Positions 36,039-44,898 are shown, counted from the first letter of the stretch. The stretch: DNA of 64,000 nt from Bacteroides luti (GCF_900128905.1 NZ_FQTV01000005.1:186001-250000); one strand, 5' to 3'. Notes: generated by a model from the sequence alone, not told the origin. Program-made: numbers and translations.

Positions 36039-36455
36039 CTATTTTAATAGTGCTAAAGCTTTATTCTCTTCAGCCTCCATTATTTCACGTTCTCCTTCAC
36101 CCTTATCGTTTATTCCGCATAGGTGGAGAATGCCATGTATTATAGTTCGGTGCAATTCATCATTATAAGACGTATTAAATTGTTCTGAATTGCTTTTAAC
36201 TGTATCAAGGCTGATAAAGATATCTCCAGAAATAACATTGTCTTCACAATAGTCGAATGTGATTATATCAGTATAATAATCGTGTTGCAGATACTCTTTG
36301 TTTACTTCAAGGATTTTCTCGTCAGAACAAAAAATATAAGCTATTTCCCCAACCTTTTTTTCGTATGAACTTGCCACTGCTTTAATCCATGCAGTAGTTT
36401 CTCTCTTTTTTATAGCGGGCATTTTTATCCCGTCTGTCTGATAACTTATAGCCAT
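36039..36455 (-). CDS. ybeY: Endoribonuclease YbeY
   Basis: Metal-dependent RNase needed for 16S rRNA 3' maturation and ribosome quality control. The 138-residue protein contains the family motif TIIHGILHLCGINDKGEGE near residue 108. The first two metal His residues are present, but the third His of the usual HGxLHLxGxDH is replaced by Asp (HGILHLCGIND, Asp at the +10 position). I believe this Asp variant is common in Bacteroidota, and Asp can also bind metal. Four bases separate it from the SpmAB gene upstream, so they are co-transcribed. Confidence 0.9.
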   Translation of the reverse strand: MAISYQTDGIKMPAIKKRETTAWIKAVASSYEKKVGEIAYIFCSDEKILEVNKEYLQHDYYTDIITFDYCEDNVISGDIFISLDTVKSNSEQFNTSYNDELHRTIIHGILHLCGINDKGEGEREIMEAEENKALALLK

Positions 36456-36459
36456 AATA

Positions 36460-37692
36460 TTAATAAAAGAATAAATAACAAACTGAAATTGCTGTAATTA
36501 CACCTGCCAAATCGGCAATTAGGCCACATGCAACTGCATGGCGGGTTTTTCTGATTCCCACGCTGCCGAAATAGACTGCCAGGACGTAGAATGTAGTATC
36601 TGTTGAACCCTGGAATATACATGATAGTCGACCAACGAATGAATCAGCACCGTAAGTTTTCATCGCATCCACCATTAACCCTCTGGCACCACTTCCGCTT
36701 AAAGGCTTCATTAAAGCTGTGGGTAGCCCTCCAACAAAGCTAGAATCTAACCCGCTAAGTTTAACGATATACTCAATCCCTTTTGTGATTAAATCCATTG
36801 TTCCTGATGCCCTGAATACTGCTACACCAACTAATATTGCTACTAAATACGGGATGATCCTTACTGCTGTGGAAAATCCTTCCTTTGCCCCTTCGACAAA
36901 TGTTTCGTAGACATTTATTTTTTTTCTTATTCCTGACGCTATAAAACACAAGATTATAGAGAATAGAAATACATTAGCAAATAAAGTAGAATAGGTTCCA
37001 ATTTCTTCTTTTGATAGCATGCTGAACAGGCATATTACCCCTCCAATGAGTACACTGATTATTCCAACGAAAAAGAATATTGCTTTATTGAATAAATTAA
37101 TCTTTTGAAAAAGACTGGTCGCAATGATGCCTGCAATAGCGGCACAAAATGTAGAAATCATTATGGGGACAAAAATATCTGTTGGCTGTGCAGCTCCTAA
37201 TTGGGCTCTGTAGACCATTATGCTAATGGGGATCAATGTTAGTCCTGAGGTATTGATAACAAGGAACATTATCATTGGATTGCTTGCAACTTTCTTGTCT
37301 TTGTTTAATTCTTGCAGCTCTTTCATTGCTTTTAGTCCTAGAGGGGTTGCTGCATTGTCAAGTCCCAGCATATTGGCCGAAATATTCATAAAAATAGCCC
37401 CCATAACCGGATGCCCTTTGGGAATCTCTGGAAACAGCTTGCTGAGTACCGGGCTAAGCCAACGTGAAAATGCTGAGATTAATCCTCCATTTTCGCCAAT
37501 CTTCATTATGCCTAACCAGAGTGAGAGTATCCCGGTTAAACCTAAAGATATCTCGAAAGCGGTTTTAGATGAACTAAAAGTGGAGTTCATTATTTCACTA
37601 AACACCTGAGTATCTCCCCAAAATATTAACCTTATCAAAGCAACAACAAAGGCAATGACAAAGAAAGCAATCCAAATGTAATTCAATACCAT
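36460..37692 (-). CDS. Fused SpmA-SpmB nucleoside-recognition-domain membrane protein
   Basis: A 410-residue polytopic membrane protein. The N-terminal half has the SpmA signature NISANMLGLDNAATPLGLKAM near residue 105 with IPKGHPVMGAI; the C-terminal half resembles SpmB (ILCFIASGIRKKINVYETFVEGAKEGF near 250-275 and LSGSGARGLMVDAM near 330). In sporulating Firmicutes these are separate genes for spore core dehydration; in Bacteroidota a fusion is common and function is unknown. Not evidence of sporulation. Followed by ybeY after 4 bases. Confidence 0.88.
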   Translation of the reverse strand: MVLNYIWIAFFVIAFVVALIRLIFWGDTQVFSEIMNSTFSSSKTAFEISLGLTGILSLWLGIMKIGENGGLISAFSRWLSPVLSKLFPEIPKGHPVMGAIFMNISANMLGLDNAATPLGLKAMKELQELNKDKKVASNPMIMFLVINTSGLTLIPISIMVYRAQLGAAQPTDIFVPIMISTFCAAIAGIIATSLFQKINLFNKAIFFFVGIISVLIGGVICLFSMLSKEEIGTYSTLFANVFLFSIILCFIASGIRKKINVYETFVEGAKEGFSTAVRIIPYLVAILVGVAVFRASGTMDLITKGIEYIVKLSGLDSSFVGGLPTALMKPLSGSGARGLMVDAMKTYGADSFVGRLSCIFQGSTDTTFYVLAVYFGSVGIRKTRHAVACGLIADLAGVITAISVCYLFFY

Positions 37693-37717
37693 AAAAGTCT
37701 GTTTTAATAGAATTTTG

Positions 37718-37725
37718 CAAAAATA
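37718..37725 (-). promoter_or_regulatory. -7 box for the spmAB-ybeY transcript
   Basis: CAAAAATA on the plus strand reads TATTTTTG on the minus strand, 26 bases upstream of the start codon. Confidence 0.55.
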
Positions 37726-37927
37726 AGAATATGTTTTCAGTTATTGCTGTAATTATTGCTTTTTATCGGATTTGAAATCAGGAAATTTATGATAGTATAA
37801 TATGTAATTGTTCTATATTGATATTTCTAGGTGCAAACCTTGATTGTATATTAATTAATAGACAAAATGATAGTGATGATAAATTTTCATTAGTATGCTA
37901 ACTTTATATATGTTTAATTTTTTAATT

Positions 37928-37960
37928 CACCTTATTAAATAAATTTAATAAGGTGTGTTT
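37928..37960 (+). terminator. Orphan terminator-like hairpin
   Basis: Thirteen-bp stem CACCTTATTAAAT / ATTTAATAAGGTG (37928-37940 with 37943-37955) followed by TGTTTTTTAATC. No plus-strand gene precedes it in the window, so it may end a small RNA. Confidence 0.5.
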
Positions 37961-38722
37961 TTTAATCAATAATTACATCCTATGATGCATTATGATCATG
38001 CAAAACCTTTATCTATATGGTCGCTATTCCTTCTTTATAATTATCTGTTTTAATCTTTATTTTTTTTAATATCGGTGTTTTGTATGTCGTGAAAAATAAA
38101 TCTTCAATTATATTATAGATGAAATGAAAAAACAAGATTAATATTCATTTTATCAAAGAAAGATTTGCTAAATAAACATAAAAATATACCGTATAAACGT
38201 CTATTTTACCGTATAGTATGTTTAGCTAATTATTTTGTTTTTTTTTATTTAATTAAGGATTGTATCTTTACACTTATAAAAATATCATAGAACTTATTTA
38301 GTGGAAATAAGTATTGATTAAAATCATAATCTTTAATTCTTTATTTGTAAAGGTCATGTCTTTAGTTTGTTTTGAAATGCATTGTGAGTTATTTAAATAT
38401 CTAATAATAAGATATATATATGCGTTTTGAATTTGTATTTATAGCTCTTTTATTTTATGAATCAATAAAATTGTTATTTGAAATAGCTTGTTATTTGATG
38501 AAAATGGAATTTTCATATTTAATTTCATTCTTCCTGTTTCAAAAATTAAGATGTTTATTTAACGACTATTGTATTTAATCTTATAAAAGCTATTTTAATA
38601 ATTCATTAACTGACATTTTTTGATGTTTATAAAACGTAGTACTAAAAAAAATCAATTTTCTTAGAACTTAATTATATATATGATTGTTGACTTAATAGTT
38701 TGATTTATTATCAATAAAATGT

Positions 38723-38739
38723 AAAAAGCATGCTTTTTT
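38723..38739 (+). terminator. Second orphan terminator-like palindrome
   Basis: Perfect 16-bp palindrome AAAAAGCATGCTTTTT followed by another T. It would fold into a 6-bp stem with a CATG loop and a T-tract. About 145 bases upstream of the AraC-type gene. Confidence 0.4.
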
Positions 38740-38882
38740 ATAATGAATTATTCCTAAATCATAAATTTGTATTCCTGAAACTTATATTCATTTATTTTAG
38801 AGTAACATCATATTATAATGATTAATATATTAGCCACGGATTTAGATCTTTTATACTTTAAACATATTAAACAGAAAAACAT

Positions 38883-39371
38883 ATGCAGAGTCTATTTAAG
38901 CAGTTTGTAACCCAACTCGGTTTGTTAAAAGAAAAGGGAACTTTGGAAACCGATATTATTGATGGTCTAGATCCTTCGATAATTAATTTAAATCAAGAAG
39001 TGCATATTTATAAAGAAGTGCTTTATAATTTGGATTCCAAACAAATCTATTTAGATCCTTCTTTATCGCTAATAAAGCTTAGTTCTGTTGTAGGGACTAA
39101 TACTACCTACTTATCTAATTCGATTAATAAATATTTTGGATGCAATTTCAAAACACTAATAAACAGATATAGAATAGAGTATTGCAAGAAGCTCCTTGGT
39201 AATAATCCAATGTCTGTTCCTATTAAAGAGATTGCAAAGAAATGTGGATTTTCATCTGTCAGTGCGTTTTATGCATCATTTAAAAAAATAACCGGCATCT
39301 CTCCTGTACAATATAGAATGTTGATAATCTACAGAAATGAAACAAATAAAGAGTTAGATAATGAAATTTGA
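38883..39371 (+). CDS. Short AraC-type transcription regulator
   Basis: A 162-residue protein with the AraC-type double helix-turn-helix in its C-terminal half: first HTH LIKLSSVVGTNTTYLSNSINKYFG near residue 60-83 and second HTH IKEIAKKCGFSSVSAFYASFKKITG near 115-140, ending with the usual ISPVQYRM. The N-terminal 55 residues are too short for a classical sugar-binding cupin and show no recognised sensor. It is encoded just upstream of the S-layer-like lipoprotein in the same direction, so it is a plausible direct regulator of that locus. Start is AT-rich with no strong ribosome-binding sequence. ATG begins AACATATG. Confidence 0.85.
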   Translation: MQSLFKQFVTQLGLLKEKGTLETDIIDGLDPSIINLNQEVHIYKEVLYNLDSKQIYLDPSLSLIKLSSVVGTNTTYLSNSINKYFGCNFKTLINRYRIEYCKKLLGNNPMSVPIKEIAKKCGFSSVSAFYASFKKITGISPVQYRMLIIYRNETNKELDNEI

Positions 39372-39399
39372 TATTGTATTAACTAATTTATAAATTATT

Positions 39400-39513
39400 A
39401 TGAAAGAGCATTATGACGTTTTTAGTTGTGCGCATCAGGTTAGGATGCCGACTATATTTGAGTTATTGAATACTGGTTATATAGAAAAAATACAAAAAAA
39501 TGTATTTTATTAA
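39400..39513 (+). CDS. Possible 37-codon small ORF between the AraC regulator and the S-layer-like gene
   Basis: ATG at 39400 to TAA at 39511-39513; the 37-residue product has no membrane segment and no motif I know. It starts 28 bases after the AraC stop and ends 31 bases before the next start codon, so the spacing is operon-like. It could be a leader peptide for the surface protein gene or a gene remnant. Too short to be certain it is translated. Confidence 0.3.
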   Translation: MKEHYDVFSCAHQVRMPTIFELLNTGYIEKIQKNVFY

Positions 39514-39544
39514 TGGTTTTATAAATATAAAAATTGTTTTAATT

Positions 39545-42500
39545 ATGAGAAAAAAGTATTTTCTTGCGAAGTTGGCTATCTATGGATTCCTGACTTTAGG
39601 CGCAGCTACTACATTTGTAGGTTGTAAAGATTACGACGGTGACATCACTGATCTTCAAACTCAGATTGATGACAATAAGGCTGATTACACTTCAGTCTTA
39701 ACTGAGAAACTTGCTGCTGTAAACACACAGATTACTACTCTTCAGGGTACTCAGACTGCTCTGCAGGCTACTGTTGCTACAGCTCAAACTGCTGCTAATG
39801 CTGCTAAAACAAGTGCTGATGCTGCTGCTGCTGCCGCTGCTGCTGCTCAACTTGCTGCTGCACAAGCTAAATTAGATGCTATTAATACTGCAGCTTCTGC
39901 TTTGGCTACAGTAAAAACAGCTTTGGAAACCAGAATTTCTACTCTTGACGGCAAATTTGCTGCTCTTCAGGAATCAGTTTCTAAAGGAGCAACAAAAGAT
40001 GAACTTACTGCTTTAAATGCTGGTCTTTTAAAAGAAATAGCTAATGCTAAATCATCTATTGAAGCTGATCTTACAACTATCAGTGCTCAGATTAGCGCTG
40101 TAGACAGCAAGTATAATACTCTTGTTGAAAAAGTTGAAACTTTAGCAACTAAGAGTGAAGTTGAAGCTTCTCTTGCATCATTAAAAACAGAACTTGCTGC
40201 TCTTTATTTGCAACAAGCTACATTTAATGATTACAAGACTATTGTAACTACTCAGTTTGCTGATCTTCAGACTCAAATAGATGTAATTAATGGTAAGGTA
40301 GATGCAAATACTACCAAAATTACTACTTTGGAGACTAAAATTACAGAATTGACAGCTCAATTAACATCTGCAATTGCTACTGCAAAGACTCAAGCTATAA
40401 CTGAAGCTGTTAATCAAGCTTTAGCAGCTGATGCAGCACAAGCTATAAGTCTTGAAACAATGTGGAAAGCATATATTGCTCAACAGTTGGACAACTATGT
40501 TGATAAGTCTACTTATGAAGCAAAAGTGACTGAAATCAAAGATCAACTTGAAGATTTGTCAGCTCAAATTAATGCAATCAATGCTAATTTGAATACAATG
40601 AATGCTATCTTCTCTCACCGTTTGACAAGTATGGCATTTGTACCTGAAACTTATGTAGCAGGAATCCCTACTATTATTTTCAGTACATTGTATTATAAAG
40701 ATATCGATCAGCTGGCACCACAGACATTGTATAGTAGTACTATGCAATCTCAGGCAAAATATCGTTTGAATCCTAATGGAGTTACGCGTTCTGATATCAA
40801 AGATTTTGTTTATACAGGTGAAAAAGCTGAAACAATTGAAACAAAAGGTTTAGGAACTGATAATCCGGCTCCTATATCAGTAGTTACCGATAATTATCAA
40901 AATGGATTGTTAACTCTTAATGTTACAAAGACTGCTTCATTTGCTACAGCACCTAAATTTGATATTGTTTCACTTAAGGCTACATTAGCTGATAAAGCTC
41001 TTACTTCTGCTGAAAAACAAGCTGGAACAGAAGTTTCTGTATATTCAGACTATGTTAGAGCTACAGAAGTTGCTCTTAGTAGTGATAACTTAAATATTGC
41101 AAAAAAAGGCGCTTTAAATAATCATTTCAGTGACAACCAGGCTGCTGCACAAGATGCTACTCCTGAAGTATCGTTTGTTTATAATGATCAGAAAGACTTA
41201 AAAGATTATGTAGCTTCTTGTTACGGAATTAATGGAACACATTCTCCTTTTAATAATGCAGCTTATGGCTTACATTATCGTTTTGCTAAAGCATCTAATC
41301 CTTACAACATTACAGTAGCAGGTGCAACTACTAATCAACAAGATTTTATAAATGTTTCAGCTGATGGATTTATCTCTGCAAAAGTATACGATCAAGCTCC
41401 TTTGTCTGCAGCTGCAGGACGTACTCCTATTGTACAAGTAGAATTAGTTGATGCACAAAATCGTGTATTAGACCGTGCTTTCATTAAAATTAAAATAACT
41501 GCGAATAAAGCTCCTAAAAAAATTGTAACTTGCCCTGAAACTATAGCAGTTCTTGGTTGTGGAAGTCATCTCTTTACTATTGGTGTTGAGCAAATTAATA
41601 AGGAAGTTTATAATGCCCTTCCTATGAGTCATGCTCAGTTCTGGGGTAATTATGAAATCAAATCTTCAACAAGTGCTATAACAGCTAAACCTTATATAGC
41701 AAATGTTGGTGAAGGAAGTCAGTTATCAACAGAAATTCGTTGGAATGTTCCAGATAGTCAATTTGGTGTTATTCCTGATGGAGGAAAGGATTTTACAGCA
41801 GTATTTACAGTTGAACCTACATTTGCAGATACAGACTATCCTGATGTAGAATTTGTATTTAATATTAAGGTTGTTAAGCCTGCCACTTCAATAGTAGGTA
41901 AAGAATTGACATATTGGACAGCTGATCAATCTGCTGTTAAAGTAAATGTTGCTGTTCCTAACGCAAATTATAGTAATGGATGCAATTATAGTGCAGATTT
42001 AACAAATGCATTTAATAAGGATGCTAATGGCAATGTAAAACTTAACAATGGAAATGCATGCGGTGAGTTGAAGTTTGCTCTTGTTAGTACTACTCCTACT
42101 ACAGCACAAGGCATTAGCATTAGTGATGATATTATTACATTTGACCGTTCATCAGCAAATTCTACTGCAATAAATGCTTTGGAGGCAGGTACTTTGTCAG
42201 CAAAAGTTAAGGCTTATTATGAGTTCAATGGAAATATTATTGACTTAATGACATTTAATGTTCAGTTTATTAAACCGTTAAGTTTAAGTGTTGTTACAGA
42301 TGGTCATTTCACTGATGCAGTAACTGGAGGTTCTATACTTAATTATTCTTACTTCCATAATAGTGGCTCTATTGATGTACTTGTTACAGATTGGAGAGGT
42401 GATTCTTTAGTTCCTACTTCTCCATTGTGGGGCTTCTATGGTTTGTATGGCGTGATTTTCAATACTGCAAACGCTAAGACTAATTTGTTTGAAGGACAAG

Positions 42501-42724
42501 ATGGAAATCTAACTCCAACTGCAGGTTATATGGCAGGATCACTTCCTACTGATGTATTGCTCTCTCAAAACAATTTTATGGGAGTTACTAATTTGAAATA
42601 TGTAAATAATGGAACTCCATTAACAATGGATTATGAGCTTTATATACCTGTTACAATTACCCATAAGTGGGGAACTCTTTCTGCTACATTGAATGTTCAT
42701 GTTAATAAACGTGCAACTATGTAG
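39545..42724 (+). CDS. Large S-layer-like surface lipoprotein with Ala-rich coiled coil
   Basis: A 1059-residue lipoprotein; start at 39545 (MRKKYFLAKLAIYGF), as an upstream in-frame ATG at 39500 would place 15 hydrophobic residues before the signal. Lipobox TFVGC gives lipidated Cys27, followed by the family-typical KDYDGDI. Residues about 35-360 are Ala/Gln/Thr-rich heptads predicted as a long coiled coil (LQTQIDDN, then runs of Ala). From about 380 the protein turns beta-rich, with FDIVSLKATLAD, AQNRVLDRAFIKI and a C-terminal ITHKWGTLSATLNVHV, suggesting several Ig-like domains. Such proteins form the surface layer of Bacteroides and Parabacteroides, where they are abundant and often phase-variable. 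Its terminator follows at 42771. Identity as S-layer is by similarity of pattern only. Confidence 0.75.
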   Translation: MRKKYFLAKLAIYGFLTLGAATTFVGCKDYDGDITDLQTQIDDNKADYTSVLTEKLAAVNTQITTLQGTQTALQATVATAQTAANAAKTSADAAAAAAAAAQLAAAQAKLDAINTAASALATVKTALETRISTLDGKFAALQESVSKGATKDELTALNAGLLKEIANAKSSIEADLTTISAQISAVDSKYNTLVEKVETLATKSEVEASLASLKTELAALYLQQATFNDYKTIVTTQFADLQTQIDVINGKVDANTTKITTLETKITELTAQLTSAIATAKTQAITEAVNQALAADAAQAISLETMWKAYIAQQLDNYVDKSTYEAKVTEIKDQLEDLSAQINAINANLNTMNAIFSHRLTSMAFVPETYVAGIPTIIFSTLYYKDIDQLAPQTLYSSTMQSQAKYRLNPNGVTRSDIKDFVYTGEKAETIETKGLGTDNPAPISVVTDNYQNGLLTLNVTKTASFATAPKFDIVSLKATLADKALTSAEKQAGTEVSVYSDYVRATEVALSSDNLNIAKKGALNNHFSDNQAAAQDATPEVSFVYNDQKDLKDYVASCYGINGTHSPFNNAAYGLHYRFAKASNPYNITVAGATTNQQDFINVSADGFISAKVYDQAPLSAAAGRTPIVQVELVDAQNRVLDRAFIKIKITANKAPKKIVTCPETIAVLGCGSHLFTIGVEQINKEVYNALPMSHAQFWGNYEIKSSTSAITAKPYIANVGEGSQLSTEIRWNVPDSQFGVIPDGGKDFTAVFTVEPTFADTDYPDVEFVFNIKVVKPATSIVGKELTYWTADQSAVKVNVAVPNANYSNGCNYSADLTNAFNKDANGNVKLNNGNACGELKFALVSTTPTTAQGISISDDIITFDRSSANSTAINALEAGTLSAKVKAYYEFNGNIIDLMTFNVQFIKPLSLSVVTDGHFTDAVTGGSILNYSYFHNSGSIDVLVTDWRGDSLVPTSPLWGFYGLYGVIFNTANAKTNLFEGQDGNLTPTAGYMAGSLPTDVLLSQNNFMGVTNLKYVNNGTPLTMDYELYIPVTITHKWGTLSATLNVHVNKRATM

Positions 42725-42770
42725 GCACAAAGACAAAGTAATAAACTAAAGTCAACCTTTTAATTAAGAA

Positions 42771-42816
42771 TATAAGAGAGAGGGATTCAATGTTTCTCTC
42801 TCTCTTTATATCTTTT
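42771..42816 (+). terminator. Terminator of the S-layer-like gene
   Basis: TATAAGAGAGAGGGA pairs with the TTTCTCTCTCTCTTTATA segment (42793-42810) with a single bulge, then TCTTTT. Located 47 bases after the stop codon. Confidence 0.75.
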
Positions 42817-42835
42817 ATGATATAATGTACAAGCA

Positions 42836-43444
42836 ATGGAAGTAAAGACATTCTTTCTTTTAAAAGTAAGAACGAAAAGCAGATCTCGCTGGATTGAGCA
42901 TCTTATAAAATCACAAATAGGAGTTAACTCTGCTGTTGTTGATTTTGATAAGCGCTTATTACAGGTGAGTTATAACCAGGATCTGATTTCTGTTCAATAC
43001 ATGAGAATGCTTGTGCGCAGTTTGGGATGTGACCTTCTATGCAATGATAAAGATATTAAAGATAAAGTAAATCAGTTAAATAACTTTTTGATATTAAAAA
43101 AAAGGATTCTTTCTATTTCGTTTGTTTTTTTTCTTTCTTTTTTTGGTTTGATTTTTCCTTATAGAGATTGGATAATATTATTATTTTCCTCTATAATGTA
43201 TTTGCTTTATTCATTTTTGTTTGTTCCAATATTTAATAAAAAAATAATTCGACGCATTAAATTGCTGGATGCAATTGGTATAGCTGTCCCTTTATTATTG
43301 ATATTTAATGCTGTTTTGGGCATGTTTGTTTTTTTTGATCAGTTTCATCTTGCATGGATTTTGGTTTCAATATTGTTAATTGAAATTTTCACTTTTCTTA
43401 GATGGAAAATAGAAAAAGATGCAGCTGTTAACGATTTACTTTGA
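42836..43444 (+). CDS. HMA-like plus four-TM membrane protein resembling the N-terminus of a P1B-type ATPase
   Basis: A 202-residue protein that looks like the first 200 residues of a CopA-type metal ATPase and then ends. Residues about 5-70 have the HMA beta-alpha-beta pattern (VKTFFLLKVR ... IKSQIGVNSAVVDFDKRLLQVSYN), but the metal-binding CxxC is missing: the loop reads TKSRSR. Then four hydrophobic segments follow near 85-108, 112-134, 142-166 and 170-192, with LDAIGIAVPLL resembling the pump's TM3. There is no actuator TGE, no DKTGT and no ATP-binding domain, so it cannot be a pump. The downstream 190 bases contain no continuation in any frame that I see. Within the S-layer-like locus; function unknown. 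Confidence 0.7.
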   Translation: MEVKTFFLLKVRTKSRSRWIEHLIKSQIGVNSAVVDFDKRLLQVSYNQDLISVQYMRMLVRSLGCDLLCNDKDIKDKVNQLNNFLILKKRILSISFVFFLSFFGLIFPYRDWIILLFSSIMYLLYSFLFVPIFNKKIIRRIKLLDAIGIAVPLLLIFNAVLGMFVFFDQFHLAWILVSILLIEIFTFLRWKIEKDAAVNDLL

Positions 43445-43635
43445 TATTAAGATGTATTGTTATATATAATTTGTTTTATCTTTCACTCTATTATTGCAAT
43501 TACTAGAACTTAAAATATTGTTTTATAACAATATACTATCTGTAAATTTGAACAATTTTATTTTGTTATTTGTTGTTTTTTTTATTTCTTTGTTATATAT
43601 CTTTCTTGTATTTATGTACTTAAACTTAGATTAAT

Positions 43636-44721
43636 ATGAAAAAGAAACTTATTCTTCTAGCAATGTCCTTCTTTTGTATAGCAGGATTTGCACAATCACA
43701 AGAGAAATCCTTAAAGCAATATGGCTTCTGGGATAATTGGTTTATCCAAGGTCAGGCAGGAATTGGTTATACAATTGGTGAACCCGACTTTGATAAATTG
43801 ATTTCCCCAACTGCAGCCCTTTCTATAGGGAAGTATTTCACTCCATACGCTGGTATGCGTTTGCAAGTTGGAGGATGGCAAGGTAGAGCAGGATGGGATT
43901 GGAAAAATGAGAATTATAGCTGGAATTATGCAGCAGTTTATTTGGATGGTCTTTTTAATATGACCAATATTTTCTGTTCTTATAAAGAAAACCGAGGTTT
44001 TAACCTTTATGGAATTGTGGGAGTAGGATATAATCATGGTTTTAAGAACTCTCCTAATGCATTAGCATCTGATAACTGTGTTGCCAGGATTGGATTGCAG
44101 CCAAGTTTCCGCATAAATGAAGCATGGGATTTTAATGTGGAGCTAAATGGTAATGCTGTAAGCGATGCTTATAATTCCAAATTTGGATCTGAAAATGACT
44201 TCTATTTCAACCTCATGGTTGGCTTTACATACAAATTTAAAAATAGAGGATTTGAATTAATCAGACCTTATGATGAAGCATTAGTTAATTCTTTGAATGA
44301 TGAGATTAATCAGCAGAGAGCAACTATTGAATCTTTAAAAGCTAATCCAAAGACTATTGTTAAAACAGAAAAAGTATTTGTAACAGATACTGTATCATAT
44401 TTTAATACGCCAGTTCTTTTCACTATTGGAAAATCTGCCGTAGGTGTTAATCAGGAAGTTTATGTGTATACTGTTGCTCAATACTTGAAAGAGAATCCTA
44501 AAGCAAAGATTACTATAACAGGTTATGCTGATGCGGGCACTGGTTCAAAGGCAATTAATCAGAAGATCTCTGAAAAGCGTGCAAAAGCTGTTGCTAATGA
44601 ATTGGTCAATAAATATAGTATATCTTCAGATCGTATTAAAGTTATTGAAGGTAAGGGTGATAGTGTTCAACCTTATTCTAAAAATAACTGGAATAGAGTA
44701 GTTATATGTGTTGCAGATTGA
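43636..44721 (+). CDS. OmpA-family outer-membrane protein
   Basis: A 361-residue protein with a signal peptide ending GFAQ. Residues about 25-215 form a beta-barrel-like region (GIGYTIGEPDF, GIVGVGYNHGF and a final strand FNLMVGFTYKF). A short coiled linker with Gln/Asn repeats (NDEINQQRATIESLKAN) leads to a C-terminal OmpA peptidoglycan-binding domain from about 245 to 361, containing ITITGYADAGTGSKAINQKISEKRAKAV, shorter spelling of the G[YH]AD..G...N..LS..RA motif. Such proteins tether the outer membrane to peptidoglycan. Lies downstream of the S-layer-like gene, plausibly functionally linked to anchoring, though it has its own leader region. Confidence 0.9.
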   Translation: MKKKLILLAMSFFCIAGFAQSQEKSLKQYGFWDNWFIQGQAGIGYTIGEPDFDKLISPTAALSIGKYFTPYAGMRLQVGGWQGRAGWDWKNENYSWNYAAVYLDGLFNMTNIFCSYKENRGFNLYGIVGVGYNHGFKNSPNALASDNCVARIGLQPSFRINEAWDFNVELNGNAVSDAYNSKFGSENDFYFNLMVGFTYKFKNRGFELIRPYDEALVNSLNDEINQQRATIESLKANPKTIVKTEKVFVTDTVSYFNTPVLFTIGKSAVGVNQEVYVYTVAQYLKENPKAKITITGYADAGTGSKAINQKISEKRAKAVANELVNKYSISSDRIKVIEGKGDSVQPYSKNNWNRVVICVAD

Positions 44722-44868
44722 AATTTATAGTTAGGAGAGATCAAGCGTGATCTTAATGGTAATGAAACTTACGTGAGTAATTTTCAAGAAGGGTATTTGA
44801 TTAAGCTGCGGCTTGTCAGATACCTTTCTCTTTTATCCAGAAAGCTATTAATTTCGATACTTTGTGAA

Positions 44869-44898
44869 ATGAAAAAAGAGATAAGAATCTTTTTTCAT
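44869..44898 (+). terminator. Weak AU-rich hairpin after the OmpA-family gene
   Basis: Eleven-bp stem ATGAAAAAAGA / TCTTTTTTCAT with an 8-base loop, 148 bases after the stop codon. Weak but the only hairpin seen before the ruvB promoter. Confidence 0.4.

Larger units (their letters stand above)
37693..38882. other. 1.2-kb AT-rich leader region of the S-layer-like locus
   Basis: No supportable frame in 1190 bases. It contains two orphan terminator-like structures on the plus strand (37928-37960 and 38723-38739), a symmetric cluster at 38165-38228 (TTGCTAAATAAACATA ... TATGTTTAGCTAA flanking two TACCGTATA copies exactly 20 bases apart), a weaker hairpin ATGAAAAT/ATTTTCAT at 38498-38516, and a TATCTTTA at 38262-38269 that is one base off the -7 consensus. 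Long leaders and small RNAs are plausible but unproved. Confidence 0.5.

Noticed and set aside
35948..36145. 65-codon plus-strand frame overlapping ybeY
   Set aside because: It lies antisense to a convincing gene and has no motif of its own.
36460..37692. SpmA/SpmB similarity read as sporulation capacity
   Set aside because: The fused protein occurs widely in non-sporulating Bacteroidota; no other sporulation gene is present in the window.
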